Below, one piece after another: positions 9,783-18,216 of a DNA stretch of 64,000 bases. The notes beneath the pieces were generated by a model. The model saw only the letters and a list, made by a program, of their open reading frames with translations. It did not search any database and was not told the DNA's origin. The position numbers were made by a program, and so were the translations under genes. Each line of letters opens with the position of its first letter. Within the stretch, counting starts at the first letter, position 1. The stretch spans positions 62,001-126,000 of the forward strand of contig NZ_LAYY01000013.1 of NCBI RefSeq assembly GCF_000986785.1, in the 5' to 3' direction. Source of the DNA: Mesobacillus campisalis (GTDB taxonomy: Bacteria > Bacillota > Bacilli > Bacillales > Cytobacillaceae).

Positions 9783-12578
9783 ATGAGCAATAAATTTGTG
9801 GTCATTGACCTAGAAACAACAGGGAACTCCCCCAAAAAAGGAGACCGTATTATCCAGGTTGGTGCGGTTATCATTGAAGATGGAAAAATTACCGGAAAAT
9901 ATTCTTCGCTTGTCAATCCTGGCAAGTCCATCCCGGCTTTTATCGAAGAGCTGACTGGTATCAGCGATGAAATGGTAAAGGGTGCTCCTGCTTTTGCTGA
10001 AATTGCGGGAGATATTATTGAATTGCTCGAGGACGCCTTTTTCGTCGCCCATAATGTTTTTTTCGACCTTGGCTTTCTCCAGGAAGAGCTTCAGAAGGCT
10101 GGTTTCGATGGGTTTTTTGGCCAGATTCTCGACACGGTGGAACTGTCAAGGATCCTATATCCGACAGCAGATGGCTACAAGCTCTCGGATTTGGCTGCAC
10201 AGGAGGGCATCGTTCATGACCGGCCCCACCAGGCTGACAGTGATGCGTATGTTACAGCCGAGCTTCTCCTAATCTTGCTGGAAAAGCTTGAGACATTTCC
10301 ATATGCTACGCTAAAGAACCTTTGCAAACTTTCTGCAAGCCTGAAAAGTGATATCTATATGCTTCTTGAAGAAGTGCTTCTGCGAAAGGAACGAGCCATT
10401 GAGGAACTACCTCCCTGGCTTGAGGTTTATCGCGGAATAGCATTGAAGCGAGAACAAATGCAGGCAGCTTCCGATGAGTCAGGCGATTTTGACTATCCCC
10501 AGGACGATAAACAAAAACAGCAGCTGTTGGAAAAAGTGCTCCCTGGCTTTGAAATGAGAAAAGGCCAGATGGAAATGATGGATGAAGTCTTCCAGGCTTT
10601 AAACAATGACCAGCACGTGTTGATTGAGGCTGGTACAGGAATCGGCAAAACACTGGGGTATTTGGTGCCAGCTGGCTTTTTCTCAAAAATGAGCGGAGAA
10701 AAGGTTGTAGTCTCTACCTTTACCACTCAGCTGCAGCATCAGCTTCTAGCCAATGACCTGCCCCGGCTGCAGGCCCTGTTTGCTTTCCCTGTGAAGGCTG
10801 CCTTGCTAAAAGGACGGGACCATTACATAAATTTAGCCAAGTTCGAACTATCACTGTATGAGGATGACGACAATTATGACACCACACTGACCAAGATGCA
10901 GATCCTTGTGTGGCTCCTGGAAACGGAAACCGGTGACTATGATGAATTGAATCTGTCAAGCGGCGGAGTCATTTACTGGAACAAAGTAAAAAGCGGACCT
11001 GTCACCTTCATGCAGACTCATCATTGGCAAACGCGGGATTTTTACTTCAGGGCCCGCAAACAAGCAGAGAATGCCAGCCTGATCATTACGAACCACTCTA
11101 TGCTGCTGACCGATATTGCTGCCGGAGAATCCGTTCTCCCGCCTTATAAGTATGTAATCATCGATGAAGCCCATCACTTTGAAAAAGCGGCAGGCAAGCA
11201 CTTCGGGAATACTCTGGACTATATGTCTGTCAGGCTGATGCTGAACCAGCTGGGTATTTATGAGCAGGGACAGCTTTTTTTCAGGCTGGAGACCGTTTTG
11301 AACAAAACAGGTTCCAAGGCTGCCAAAGGTACTGCCGATACAATCAACGCCCTCATTTTAAACCTTCAGCAGGAGACCGACGACTTGTTTAAGGCAGCGA
11401 GCGTGCTTGCGCGGAATACAAACAGGCAGGCTGGCGCAAGCCGGATTCAGGTTACTTTTAATAGCAAAGGTGCATCAAAGGCAGAGCAGGCCCTAAGAGC
11501 CAGCGCTGAACGATTCCTGTTCATGCTGAGGGATTTGCTGCGAAGCCTGGAAGGCCGTCTTGAAGAAGTTCAGCACATTACTGGAAGAATCAGCCATGAA
11601 GACAAAGGATATCTGGAAGAGCTGGCTGTCCTGATGATGGACATGGAACGGACGCTGCGGATTGTCCGCTCACTCTTTATGGAACACAAAGCAAAAGACA
11701 TTTGCTGGATTGAGACCGACCTTCGTGCCGTGCAAAACTTCACGACTATTTATGCCCGTTCAGCCAATGTGGCGGAACAATTAAAAAATCATTTTTTCAG
11801 CAGCAAAAAAAGTGTTGTATTGACCTCTGCGACGTTGTCGGTAAATCATTCGTTTACTTATGCAAAGCAGGAATTGGGCATCCAGGGGATGGCAGTGAGG
11901 GAAAAGATGATTCCTTCTCCGTTCCGCTATGACCAGCAGGTCCAGCTCATCATTCCAAGCGATCTTCCCGATATTAAAACAGTCAAGGAAATGGAATATA
12001 CGGCTGCAATAGCAGGGCATATCATTTCCATAGCGGAAGCCACCCGTGGCAGGATGCTTATCTTGTTCACCTCGCATGACATGTTGAAAAAATCTTATGG
12101 ATTAATAAAGGAAAGTGGCTTCCTGGAGGACTTTGTACTGATCGCCCAGGGAATCACGGCGGGAAGCAGGAGCAGGCTCACCCGGAGCTTTCAGCGATTT
12201 GAAAAGGCGATTTTATTTGGTACCAGCAGTTTCTGGGAAGGAGTCGATATTCCGGGTGAAGATTTATCCTGCCTAATTATTGTAAGGCTGCCATTTTCTC
12301 CTCCGGGCGACCCGATACATGAAGCTAAATGCGAGGAAATCATCGGGCGCGGCGGCAATCCTTTTACCGAGCTGTCGCTCCCGGAAGCCGTTTTACGGTT
12401 TAAACAGGGATTTGGCAGGCTGGTTAGAACATCGTCAGACAAGGGAATCGTGTTTGTCTTTGACAAGAGAATCATAACCAGCACCTATGGAAAGTCATTC
12501 CTGAAATCCATACCGAAAGTACCAGTAAAACAGGCATCTCTCGACGAAATCCTCCCGTTCATTGAAGAGTGGCTGTAG
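9783..12578 (+). CDS. dinG: DinG-type exonuclease/helicase-like protein
   Basis: This 931-aa protein joins an N-terminal DEDD 3'-5' exonuclease domain (VIDLETTGNSPKKGD, residues 6-20, and HNVFFDLGFL) to a superfamily 2 helicase-like domain with Walker A EAGTGIGKT and DEAH box IIDEAHHFEKA. The four cysteines of an XPD-type iron-sulfur domain are not apparent, as in other Firmicute DinG proteins, where nuclease activity has been reported. The ATG at 9783 has GAGGTG upstream and matches the B. subtilis length; the ATG at 9756 has no such site. A second DinG relative, ypvA, lies at 32,819. Confidence 0.93.
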   Translation: MSNKFVVIDLETTGNSPKKGDRIIQVGAVIIEDGKITGKYSSLVNPGKSIPAFIEELTGISDEMVKGAPAFAEIAGDIIELLEDAFFVAHNVFFDLGFLQEELQKAGFDGFFGQILDTVELSRILYPTADGYKLSDLAAQEGIVHDRPHQADSDAYVTAELLLILLEKLETFPYATLKNLCKLSASLKSDIYMLLEEVLLRKERAIEELPPWLEVYRGIALKREQMQAASDESGDFDYPQDDKQKQQLLEKVLPGFEMRKGQMEMMDEVFQALNNDQHVLIEAGTGIGKTLGYLVPAGFFSKMSGEKVVVSTFTTQLQHQLLANDLPRLQALFAFPVKAALLKGRDHYINLAKFELSLYEDDDNYDTTLTKMQILVWLLETETGDYDELNLSSGGVIYWNKVKSGPVTFMQTHHWQTRDFYFRARKQAENASLIITNHSMLLTDIAAGESVLPPYKYVIIDEAHHFEKAAGKHFGNTLDYMSVRLMLNQLGIYEQGQLFFRLETVLNKTGSKAAKGTADTINALILNLQQETDDLFKAASVLARNTNRQAGASRIQVTFNSKGASKAEQALRASAERFLFMLRDLLRSLEGRLEEVQHITGRISHEDKGYLEELAVLMMDMERTLRIVRSLFMEHKAKDICWIETDLRAVQNFTTIYARSANVAEQLKNHFFSSKKSVVLTSATLSVNHSFTYAKQELGIQGMAVREKMIPSPFRYDQQVQLIIPSDLPDIKTVKEMEYTAAIAGHIISIAEATRGRMLILFTSHDMLKKSYGLIKESGFLEDFVLIAQGITAGSRSRLTRSFQRFEKAILFGTSSFWEGVDIPGEDLSCLIIVRLPFSPPGDPIHEAKCEEIIGRGGNPFTELSLPEAVLRFKQGFGRLVRTSSDKGIVFVFDKRIITSTYGKSFLKSIPKVPVKQASLDEILPFIEEWL

Positions 12579-12688
12579 GGGCTGGCCGTAAAAAAACTGC
12601 GCATATCTGCGCAGCAATAGAAGTGTGTGGACCAGAATAATTTTAGTTGATTTTTCAGTAAACATTCGTATCTACAGAGAAAAACACC

Positions 12689-12697
12689 TGATATAAT
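12689..12697 (+). promoter_or_regulatory. Extended -10 promoter for ypmA-ypmB
   Basis: TG-A-TATAAT lies 99 bases before ypmA; no good -35 is seen. The rest of the 217-base gap after dinG holds a CTGCGC/GCGCAG hairpin at 12597-12614 without a downstream T tract. Confidence 0.5.
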
Positions 12698-12795
12698 GGG
12701 TGTTATAAAAGATAGGGAATGGTTATTTATATTTTAGCCTCCCATTCGATTGTTATTAGTAACAAATTTTGTTGTTATGAAGGGGGAATACTTGG

Positions 12796-12966
12796 ATGGA
12801 AAGCAAAATCGAAATCCTGTCTACAGTAAAACTGCAGGAAAGCCCAGACCTGTATAAAATCGTCGATGCACTTAACCGGACATTGAAGCATAAAGATTTA
12901 ATGTTTGGCCTTGCGCTGGACCAGGAAGACAAAAATACAGCAATTTTTACGATTTATCGTACGTAA
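12796..12966 (+). CDS. ypmA: Small conserved protein YpmA (DUF4264-type)
   Basis: A 56-aa acidic protein starts MESKIEILSTVK and ends FTIYRT. Position between dinG and ypmB, size and sequence fit B. subtilis YpmA, a conserved protein of unknown function. A GAAGGGGG sequence precedes the ATG. Its stop is 13 bases before the ypmB GTG, so the two are probably cotranscribed. Confidence 0.8.
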   Translation: MESKIEILSTVKLQESPDLYKIVDALNRTLKHKDLMFGLALDQEDKNTAIFTIYRT

Positions 12967-12979
12967 AGAAGTGGTTTCC

Positions 12980-13465
12980 GTGAAAAAGTGGATTATACTC
13001 AGCACATTATTTGTCATTGTATCAGGAGCCGCCGCAGCTTTGCTGTATTATAATGCAGTAAAGCCTCTTAGGACCGCTGAGGAAAAAGCGTTGGCCATTG
13101 CAAATGACGAGACGGACCTTTCCGGATTTCAGGATTTCCAGCTTTATAATGGCGAAGAGACCTATTATGTCCTTAAAGGCAGGGACGGTGATGAAGAAGA
13201 GGCCTTTGTCTGGATTTCCGAAGATGGTGAAAAAATCATCACAAAAAAGGCCTCTAGCGGTGTGAATAAGGAAGAAGCTGTCAAAACTGTTTATGGTGAC
13301 AGGAAGCCGAAGGAAATTCTTGATGTGAGGCTGGGTATTACCATGCTGCAGAAAACAGTCCGGCCTGCCTGGGAAATTTTTTACCGTTCAGAGAATGACC
13401 GCCTTAATTATTACTACGTAGATTTTGAAACTGGTGAAAAACTGAGGGCGATTAATAATTTTTAA
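12980..13465 (+). CDS. ypmB: Membrane-anchored protein YpmB (DUF5590)
   Basis: The 161-aa protein has a basic start (MKKWII), one transmembrane helix to about residue 26, and an extracellular domain with PepSY/cystatin-like features (EEALAIAN-type helix, FYRSENDRLNYYYVDFETGE). The GTG at 12980 gives a proper signal anchor; the longer frame from 12905 overlaps ypmA and has no ribosome site. The family is found next to aspB throughout Bacillus; its function is unknown. Confidence 0.85.
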   Translation: MKKWIILSTLFVIVSGAAAALLYYNAVKPLRTAEEKALAIANDETDLSGFQDFQLYNGEETYYVLKGRDGDEEEAFVWISEDGEKIITKKASSGVNKEEAVKTVYGDRKPKEILDVRLGITMLQKTVRPAWEIFYRSENDRLNYYYVDFETGEKLRAINNF

Positions 13466-13493
13466 TTAAAGAGATATGTAATGGAGGATGAAG

Positions 13494-14690
13494 ATGAACA
13501 TTCAGCTGGCAAAAAGAGTAGGTACGCTTACTCCATCCACAACCCTTGCAATAACTGCGAAGGCAAAGCAAATGAAGGCGGAAGGCTACGATGTGATCGG
13601 TCTTGGAGCGGGAGAGCCGGACTTTAATACACCACAGCATATTATTGATGCTGCCGTGGCATCCATGGAAGAAGGGCATACAAAATACACGCCATCAGGA
13701 GGACTTCCCGCTTTAAAGAAGGAAGTTGCAGCCAAATTAAAAAGGGACCAGGGCCTTGAGTATGGTGTAAAGGAAATAATTGTCACCAACGGAGCGAAAC
13801 ATGCTCTTTATACGTTATTCCAAGTGCTCTTGGATGAGGGAGATGAAGTCATTATCCCGACTCCATACTGGGTGAGCTATCCTGAGCAGGTCAAGCTTGC
13901 AGGAGGAGTTCCTGTTTATATCGAGGGTGCGGAAGCCAATAACTTTAAAGTTACACCTGACCAGCTTAAGCAGGCTGTCACCGAACAAACAAAGGCTGTC
14001 ATTATTAATTCTCCTAGCAATCCAACAGGAATGATTTATTCAAAAGAGGAATTGAAAGCGCTCGGGGATGTTTGCATTGAAAAGGGAATTCTGATTATAT
14101 CAGATGAAATTTACGAAAAACTTGTTTATGGCGGGCATAAACATGTGTCGGTTGCAGAAATTTCCGATAAGTTAAAAGAACGGACCATCATCATTAACGG
14201 AGTATCGAAATCCCACTCCATGACTGGCTGGCGAATCGGGTATGCCGCAGGCAACAGTGAAATTATCGGGGCAATGACCGACCTCGCGAGCCACAGTACG
14301 TCAAATCCTACTTCCAATGCACAATATGCCACTATTGCGGCCTATTCGGGAACTCAGGCTCCTGTTGAGGAAATGCGCACGGCTTTCGAAGAGAGGCTGA
14401 ATATTATCCACCAGAAATTGGTGGACATCCCTGGCATAACTTGCATAAAGCCCCAGGGAGCCTTTTACCTTTTCCCGAATGTAAAAGATGCTGCTAAGCT
14501 GGCCGGCTGCAAGGATGTGGATGAATTTGTCGAAAAGCTTTTGACGGAAGCCCAGGTAGCCGTAGTACCGGGCTCGGGCTTTGGCTCTCCCGACAATATT
14601 CGTCTGTCTTACGCCACATCCCTTGAACTGCTTGAAGCTGCTGTCGAGCGTATCAGGGATTACATCCAATCCAAACAAAAACAGGCTTAG
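13494..14690 (+). CDS. aspB: Aspartate aminotransferase (class I, PLP)
   Basis: This 398-aa fold-type I aminotransferase interconverts aspartate/2-oxoglutarate and oxaloacetate/glutamate. The pyridoxal-binding Lys is K239 in GVSKSHSMTGWRIGY; SPSNPTGM and SDEIYEK are the other cofactor motifs. Of two near in-frame ATGs, 13494 has the GGAGG (13483-13487) at 6-base spacing, while the one at 13488 touches it. It lies upstream of asnS, so aspartate and its use in asparaginyl-tRNA formation are adjacent. Confidence 0.95.
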   Translation: MNIQLAKRVGTLTPSTTLAITAKAKQMKAEGYDVIGLGAGEPDFNTPQHIIDAAVASMEEGHTKYTPSGGLPALKKEVAAKLKRDQGLEYGVKEIIVTNGAKHALYTLFQVLLDEGDEVIIPTPYWVSYPEQVKLAGGVPVYIEGAEANNFKVTPDQLKQAVTEQTKAVIINSPSNPTGMIYSKEELKALGDVCIEKGILIISDEIYEKLVYGGHKHVSVAEISDKLKERTIIINGVSKSHSMTGWRIGYAAGNSEIIGAMTDLASHSTSNPTSNAQYATIAAYSGTQAPVEEMRTAFEERLNIIHQKLVDIPGITCIKPQGAFYLFPNVKDAAKLAGCKDVDEFVEKLLTEAQVAVVPGSGFGSPDNIRLSYATSLELLEAAVERIRDYIQSKQKQA

Positions 14691-14699
14691 CAGGAAATC

Positions 14700-14729
14700 G
14701 GAGGGCCCGCATCCGGCCTTCCGCCTTTT
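14700..14729 (+). terminator. Terminator after aspB
   Basis: An 8-bp stem with one G-T pair (GGAGGGCC / GGCCTTCC) and a 7-base loop is followed by GCCTTTTT. Confidence 0.65.
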
Positions 14730-14771
14730 TATGGATGGAGCGGATCTGTCCCCGCTTTCAAGGTTTACATG

Positions 14772-14800
14772 TTGTCCTGTATGCAAACCAAGGTTATAAT
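14772..14800 (+). promoter_or_regulatory. Sigma-A promoter of asnS
   Basis: TTGTCC (14772-14777) and TATAAT (14795-14800) are 17 bases apart. The roughly 45-base leader is too short for a T-box. Confidence 0.75.
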
Positions 14801-14850
14801 TGAACACGTACATAACACCCAGTTTTGCTTAGTTTTGGAGGGAACAATCA

Positions 14851-16146
14851 GTGTATAAAACAACTATTTCGGAAGTTCATAAATATGTCGATCAGGAAGT
14901 CAGGATTGGAGTCTGGCTCGCAAACAAGCGCTCCAGCGGAAAAATCGCCTTCCTGCAGCTCCGGGACGGAACGGGCTTTATCCAGGGAGTCGTTGCTAAA
15001 AGTGATGTAGAGGAAGAAGTGTTCCAGCTGGCAAAGTCCATAACCCAGGAATCCTCCCTGTATGTTACGGGGAGCGTTCAAAAAGATGAAAGATCTCCAC
15101 TTGGATATGAACTGCTCGTAAATGGCCTGGAAATCATCCACCAGGCAACCGATTACCCAATTACCCCAAAAGAACACGGAACCGAATTCCTGATGGACCA
15201 CAGGCATCTTTGGCTGCGCTCCAAGCGCCAGCATGCCGTTATGAAGGTCAGGAATGAAATTATCCGTGCAACCTACGAGTTCTTTAACAATCAAGGATTC
15301 ACAAAAGTCGATCCGCCAATCCTTACTGGAAGTTCTCCTGAAGGCGGGAGCGAACTTTTCCACACGAAATACTTCGAAGAAGATGCCTTTCTTTCCCAAA
15401 GCGGCCAGCTTCACCTTGAAGCGGCGGCAATGGCGCTGGGAAAAGTGTTTTCCTTCGGTCCGACATTCCGGGCAGAAAAATCCAAAACCCGCCGCCATCT
15501 GATTGAGTTTTGGATGATCGAACCGGAAATGGCCTTTTATGAACATGAGGATAGCCTAAAGGTCCAGGAAGAGTATGTTTCATACGTGGTTCAGTCTGTG
15601 CTGGAAAATTGCCAGATAGAATTGAAAACACTGGGACGCGATACTTCAAAGCTTGAAAACATCAAAGCGCCATTCCCGCGCATTACGTATGATGATGCAG
15701 TCAAGCTGCTTCATGAAAAAGGCTTTAATGATATCGAATGGGGCGATGATTTTGGAGCTCCCCATGAAACGGCGATAGCCGAGAGCTATGACAAACCTGT
15801 TTTCATCACGCATTACCCTACTGCACTTAAGGCTTTCTATATGCAGCCTGCGCCAGGACGCCCAGAGGTGGTTCTGTGCGCCGATCTGATCGCACCTGAA
15901 GGATATGGCGAAATTATCGGGGGATCAGAACGCATACATGACTACGATTTGTTGAAGCAGAGACTTGACGAACATAATCTGCCGATGGATGCCTATAAAT
16001 GGTATCTGGAGCTTCGCCAATACGGTTCTGTGCCTCACTCGGGATTTGGACTTGGTCTCGAACGGACAGTAGCCTGGATTTCCGGAGTCGAGCATGTAAG
16101 GGAGACAATTCCTTTCCCTCGTCTTCTAAACAGGCTGTATCCATAA
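14851..16146 (+). CDS. asnS: Asparaginyl-tRNA synthetase
   Basis: AsnS (431 aa) charges tRNA-Asn. The N-terminal OB fold ([24 protein letters not shown]) is followed by the class II core with motif 2 [15 protein letters not shown] and motif 3 [12 protein letters not shown]. Charging of Asn rather than Asp follows from similarity to Bacillus AsnS. The start is GTG at 14851 after GGAGGGA. Its own promoter and a strong terminator make it a single-gene transcript. Confidence 0.96.
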   Translation: MYKTTISEVHKYVDQEVRIGVWLANKRSSGKIAFLQLRDGTGFIQGVVAKSDVEEEVFQLAKSITQESSLYVTGSVQKDERSPLGYELLVNGLEIIHQATDYPITPKEHGTEFLMDHRHLWLRSKRQHAVMKVRNEIIRATYEFFNNQGFTKVDPPILTGSSPEGGSELFHTKYFEEDAFLSQSGQLHLEAAAMALGKVFSFGPTFRAEKSKTRRHLIEFWMIEPEMAFYEHEDSLKVQEEYVSYVVQSVLENCQIELKTLGRDTSKLENIKAPFPRITYDDAVKLLHEKGFNDIEWGDDFGAPHETAIAESYDKPVFITHYPTALKAFYMQPAPGRPEVVLCADLIAPEGYGEIIGGSERIHDYDLLKQRLDEHNLPMDAYKWYLELRQYGSVPHSGFGLGLERTVAWISGVEHVRETIPFPRLLNRLYP

Positions 16147-16190
16147 GAAGGTGGAGTTTGTCGCAGCCAGCCTAATCAGCTGTGGCCCCA

Positions 16191-16235
16191 AAGCGCCTAT
16201 TCCATTCCAATGGTATAGGCGCTTCCCTTTTTCTG
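16191..16235 (+). terminator. Terminator after asnS
   Basis: A very stable hairpin has a 10-bp outer stem (AAGCGCCTAT / ATAGGCGCTT), one T-T mismatch, a 5-bp inner stem (CCATT/AATGG) and then a CCCTTTTT tail. Confidence 0.9.
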
Positions 16236-16297
16236 TCTATTAGAACTAATTCACATCTTTAATCTTTTTGTGCAGAGTTACTAGCCGGCAATGTTCG

Positions 16298-16306
16298 TGT
16301 TATACT
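16298..16306 (+). promoter_or_regulatory. Extended -10 promoter of dnaD
   Basis: TG-T-TATACT lies just before the dnaD ribosome binding site (GAGGTG), giving a leader of about 12 bases. Confidence 0.5.
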
Positions 16307-16324
16307 AGAAATGAGGTGTCCGGT

Positions 16325-17032
16325 ATGCAAAAAGCTGATTTTTTGGAATGGCTGCGGGAGGGAAGCATCAGTATCCCCGCCGCTTTACTAACAGAATATA
16401 AAAACATGCACTTGACTGAAAAAGAGCTCGTCCTGCTTCTTCAGGTGCTTCATTTCGCTGAAAAAGGAAATGAGTTTCCCACGCCTGCCGAGCTGTCCGG
16501 ACGTATGGCTTCCAGCGCCTTTGACTGTACGGAGATGCTGCGAACCCTGATTCAGAAAGGCTTTATTGAAATTAAAGATGGCTTTTCGCCCGATGGAATA
16601 CGGTTTGAAAAGTATTCCCTTGACCCATTCTGGGAAAAATTGATCGACCGCTTCCTGCAAAGCAGAAAACAGGAACGGGTACATGCCAGGCAAGTGGAAG
16701 AGACGGATTTATATACATGCTTTGAAGAAGAGTTTGGGAGACCGCTTTCCCCGTTTGAATGTGAAACACTTGCGATGTGGATGGATGATGATCATCACGA
16801 TCCGCTTATTATCAAAGCCGCACTGCGTGAAGCCGTCATATCAGGCAAACTGAACTTTCGCTACATTGACCGCATTCTGTTTGAGTGGAAACGCAATGGG
16901 ATCAGGACAATTGAACAGGCCAAAAGCCATGGCCGGAAGTTCAGGCAGCATCAGGGACAGCAAAGGAAAATGGAAAACGAAACAAATGTCCAGCCCAAGC
17001 CAGTCCCATTTTACAATTGGCTTGAGCAGTAA
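16325..17032 (+). CDS. dnaD: DNA replication initiation/restart protein DnaD
   Basis: DnaD (235 aa) helps load the replicative helicase at oriC and at stalled forks. The N-terminal winged-helix domain covers about residues 1-120 and the C-terminal DnaB2-type domain includes FEEEFGRPLSPFECETLAMW and the FRYIDRILFEWKRNGI stretch that closes it. The C-terminus FYNWLEQ matches B. subtilis. The ATG at 16325 follows GAGGTG; the longer frame from 16268 overlaps the promoter. Confidence 0.95.
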   Translation: MQKADFLEWLREGSISIPAALLTEYKNMHLTEKELVLLLQVLHFAEKGNEFPTPAELSGRMASSAFDCTEMLRTLIQKGFIEIKDGFSPDGIRFEKYSLDPFWEKLIDRFLQSRKQERVHARQVEETDLYTCFEEEFGRPLSPFECETLAMWMDDDHHDPLIIKAALREAVISGKLNFRYIDRILFEWKRNGIRTIEQAKSHGRKFRQHQGQQRKMENETNVQPKPVPFYNWLEQ

Positions 17033-17124
17033 ACGTGGCATAAAACCAATCAGAGGCAACGAGGGAATCGTTTCCTCATTTTTTTATGTATGGTTAAAAA
17101 ATTTCATTATGACAGGTGGAGACG

Positions 17125-17778
17125 ATGTTAAACAAGAAAGAAATTCGTTATTGTCTGGATGAAATGGGACGGATGTTCCCGGAAGCTCACTGCGAGCTGA
17201 ATCATTCTAATCCATTCGAACTGGTCATAGCTGTGGCGTTGTCGGCACAGTGTACAGATGCACTGGTCAATAAAGTAACTAAAAACCTGTTCCAAAAGTA
17301 TAAGACCCCCGAAGACTATCTAAGCGTCCCTCTTGAAGAACTTCAAAATGACATAAGGTCCATTGGTCTGTTTCGCAATAAAGCAAAAAATATTCAAAAG
17401 CTTTGTTTTATGCTGATCCATGAATACGGAGGCATTGTCCCCAATGACCGTGATGAATTGACCAAACTCCCTGGTGTAGGGCGTAAAACCGCTAATGTTG
17501 TTGTATCTGTAGCTTATGAAGTCCCTGCGATTGCAGTTGATACGCATGTGGAGCGGGTCAGCAAGCGGCTTGGCTTTTGCCGGTGGAAGGACTCTGTCCT
17601 TGAGGTGGAGAAAACGCTTATGAAGAAGGTGCCAAAAGAAGAATGGTCGGTTACCCACCATCGAATGATTTTCTTTGGGAGATACCATTGCAAGGCACAG
17701 AATCCCCAATGCGAGATATGTCCTTTGCTGGAATTGTGCAGGGAAGGAAAGAAACGGATGAAGGGGAAGGAAAAGTAG
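17125..17778 (+). CDS. nth: Endonuclease III
   Basis: Nth (217 aa) is the bifunctional DNA glycosylase/AP lyase for oxidised pyrimidines. The helix-hairpin-helix LPGVGRKTANVV contains the catalytic Lys, VDTHVERVSKRL contains the catalytic Asp, and C-x6-C-x2-C-x5-C (CKAQNPQCEICPLLELC) binds the [4Fe-4S] cluster. The ATG at 17125 has AGGTGGAG upstream, so the GTG at 17116 (inside that site) is rejected. Its stop overlaps the ypoC start. Confidence 0.96.
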   Translation: MLNKKEIRYCLDEMGRMFPEAHCELNHSNPFELVIAVALSAQCTDALVNKVTKNLFQKYKTPEDYLSVPLEELQNDIRSIGLFRNKAKNIQKLCFMLIHEYGGIVPNDRDELTKLPGVGRKTANVVVSVAYEVPAIAVDTHVERVSKRLGFCRWKDSVLEVEKTLMKKVPKEEWSVTHHRMIFFGRYHCKAQNPQCEICPLLELCREGKKRMKGKEK

Positions 17779-18197
17779 TGAAAAGTTGGGCAGAAAGCTA
17801 TAATGGGGAAAAAGAAGTTCATCCATGGGAAAAGCCTGAAAAATACATTCCAATGCTGTTAAACGAATGGGAAAAGCTTAAGGAAGAAATTGGCCAGGGC
17901 CATTCTGTTCGTGATTCGATTAAAGCATCTGGAGCGATGGAGCAGGGTATAGACCTTTTTTTGAAGTTCGTGTACTGGTCCAATCGAATGCCGGTAAGTC
18001 TCCCATTGGAAAATTTGAAAACCTTAGGTGCAAAGCCTGTGAACGTAGAAGAGAGACTCAAGTTTATCATGGGCAGGCCGGGGCTTTATCATTCTTACAT
18101 CCAACTGTCGGAATTAATGAATGAACAGCATAAGCAGTTTGCCAGGTCCACGCTTACATTTCACAACGGTACACAAAAAACCGCCCAGGAACCATAA
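17778..18197 (+). CDS. ypoC: YpoC family protein
   Basis: The 139-aa mostly helical protein begins with GTG whose G is the last base of the nth stop, so it is coupled to nth; GGGGAAGGA lies upstream. The dnaD-nth-ypoC-(ponA) order is conserved in Bacillus. No catalytic motif is visible and the function is unknown. The stop codon lies in the loop of the shared terminator. Confidence 0.82.
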   Translation: MKSWAESYNGEKEVHPWEKPEKYIPMLLNEWEKLKEEIGQGHSVRDSIKASGAMEQGIDLFLKFVYWSNRMPVSLPLENLKTLGAKPVNVEERLKFIMGRPGLYHSYIQLSELMNEQHKQFARSTLTFHNGTQKTAQEP

Positions 18198-18216
18198 GTT
18201 CCGGGCGGTTTTTTTT
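18175..18216. terminator. Bidirectional terminator between ypoC and ponA
   Basis: AAAAAACCGCCC-a-GGAAC / GTTCC-GGGCGGTTTTTT has T runs on both strands. It serves the converging ypoC and ponA genes, whose stop codons lie inside it. Confidence 0.92.

Noticed and set aside
12597-12614. CTGCGC/GCGCAG hairpin after dinG as a terminator
   Set aside because: It has no T tract on the forward strand; the A run lies in front, so it would only fit the reverse strand, where no gene ends.
14723-14850. T-box leader for asnS
   Set aside because: The promoter found leaves only about 45 bases of leader, and no T-box sequence or specifier hairpin is visible.
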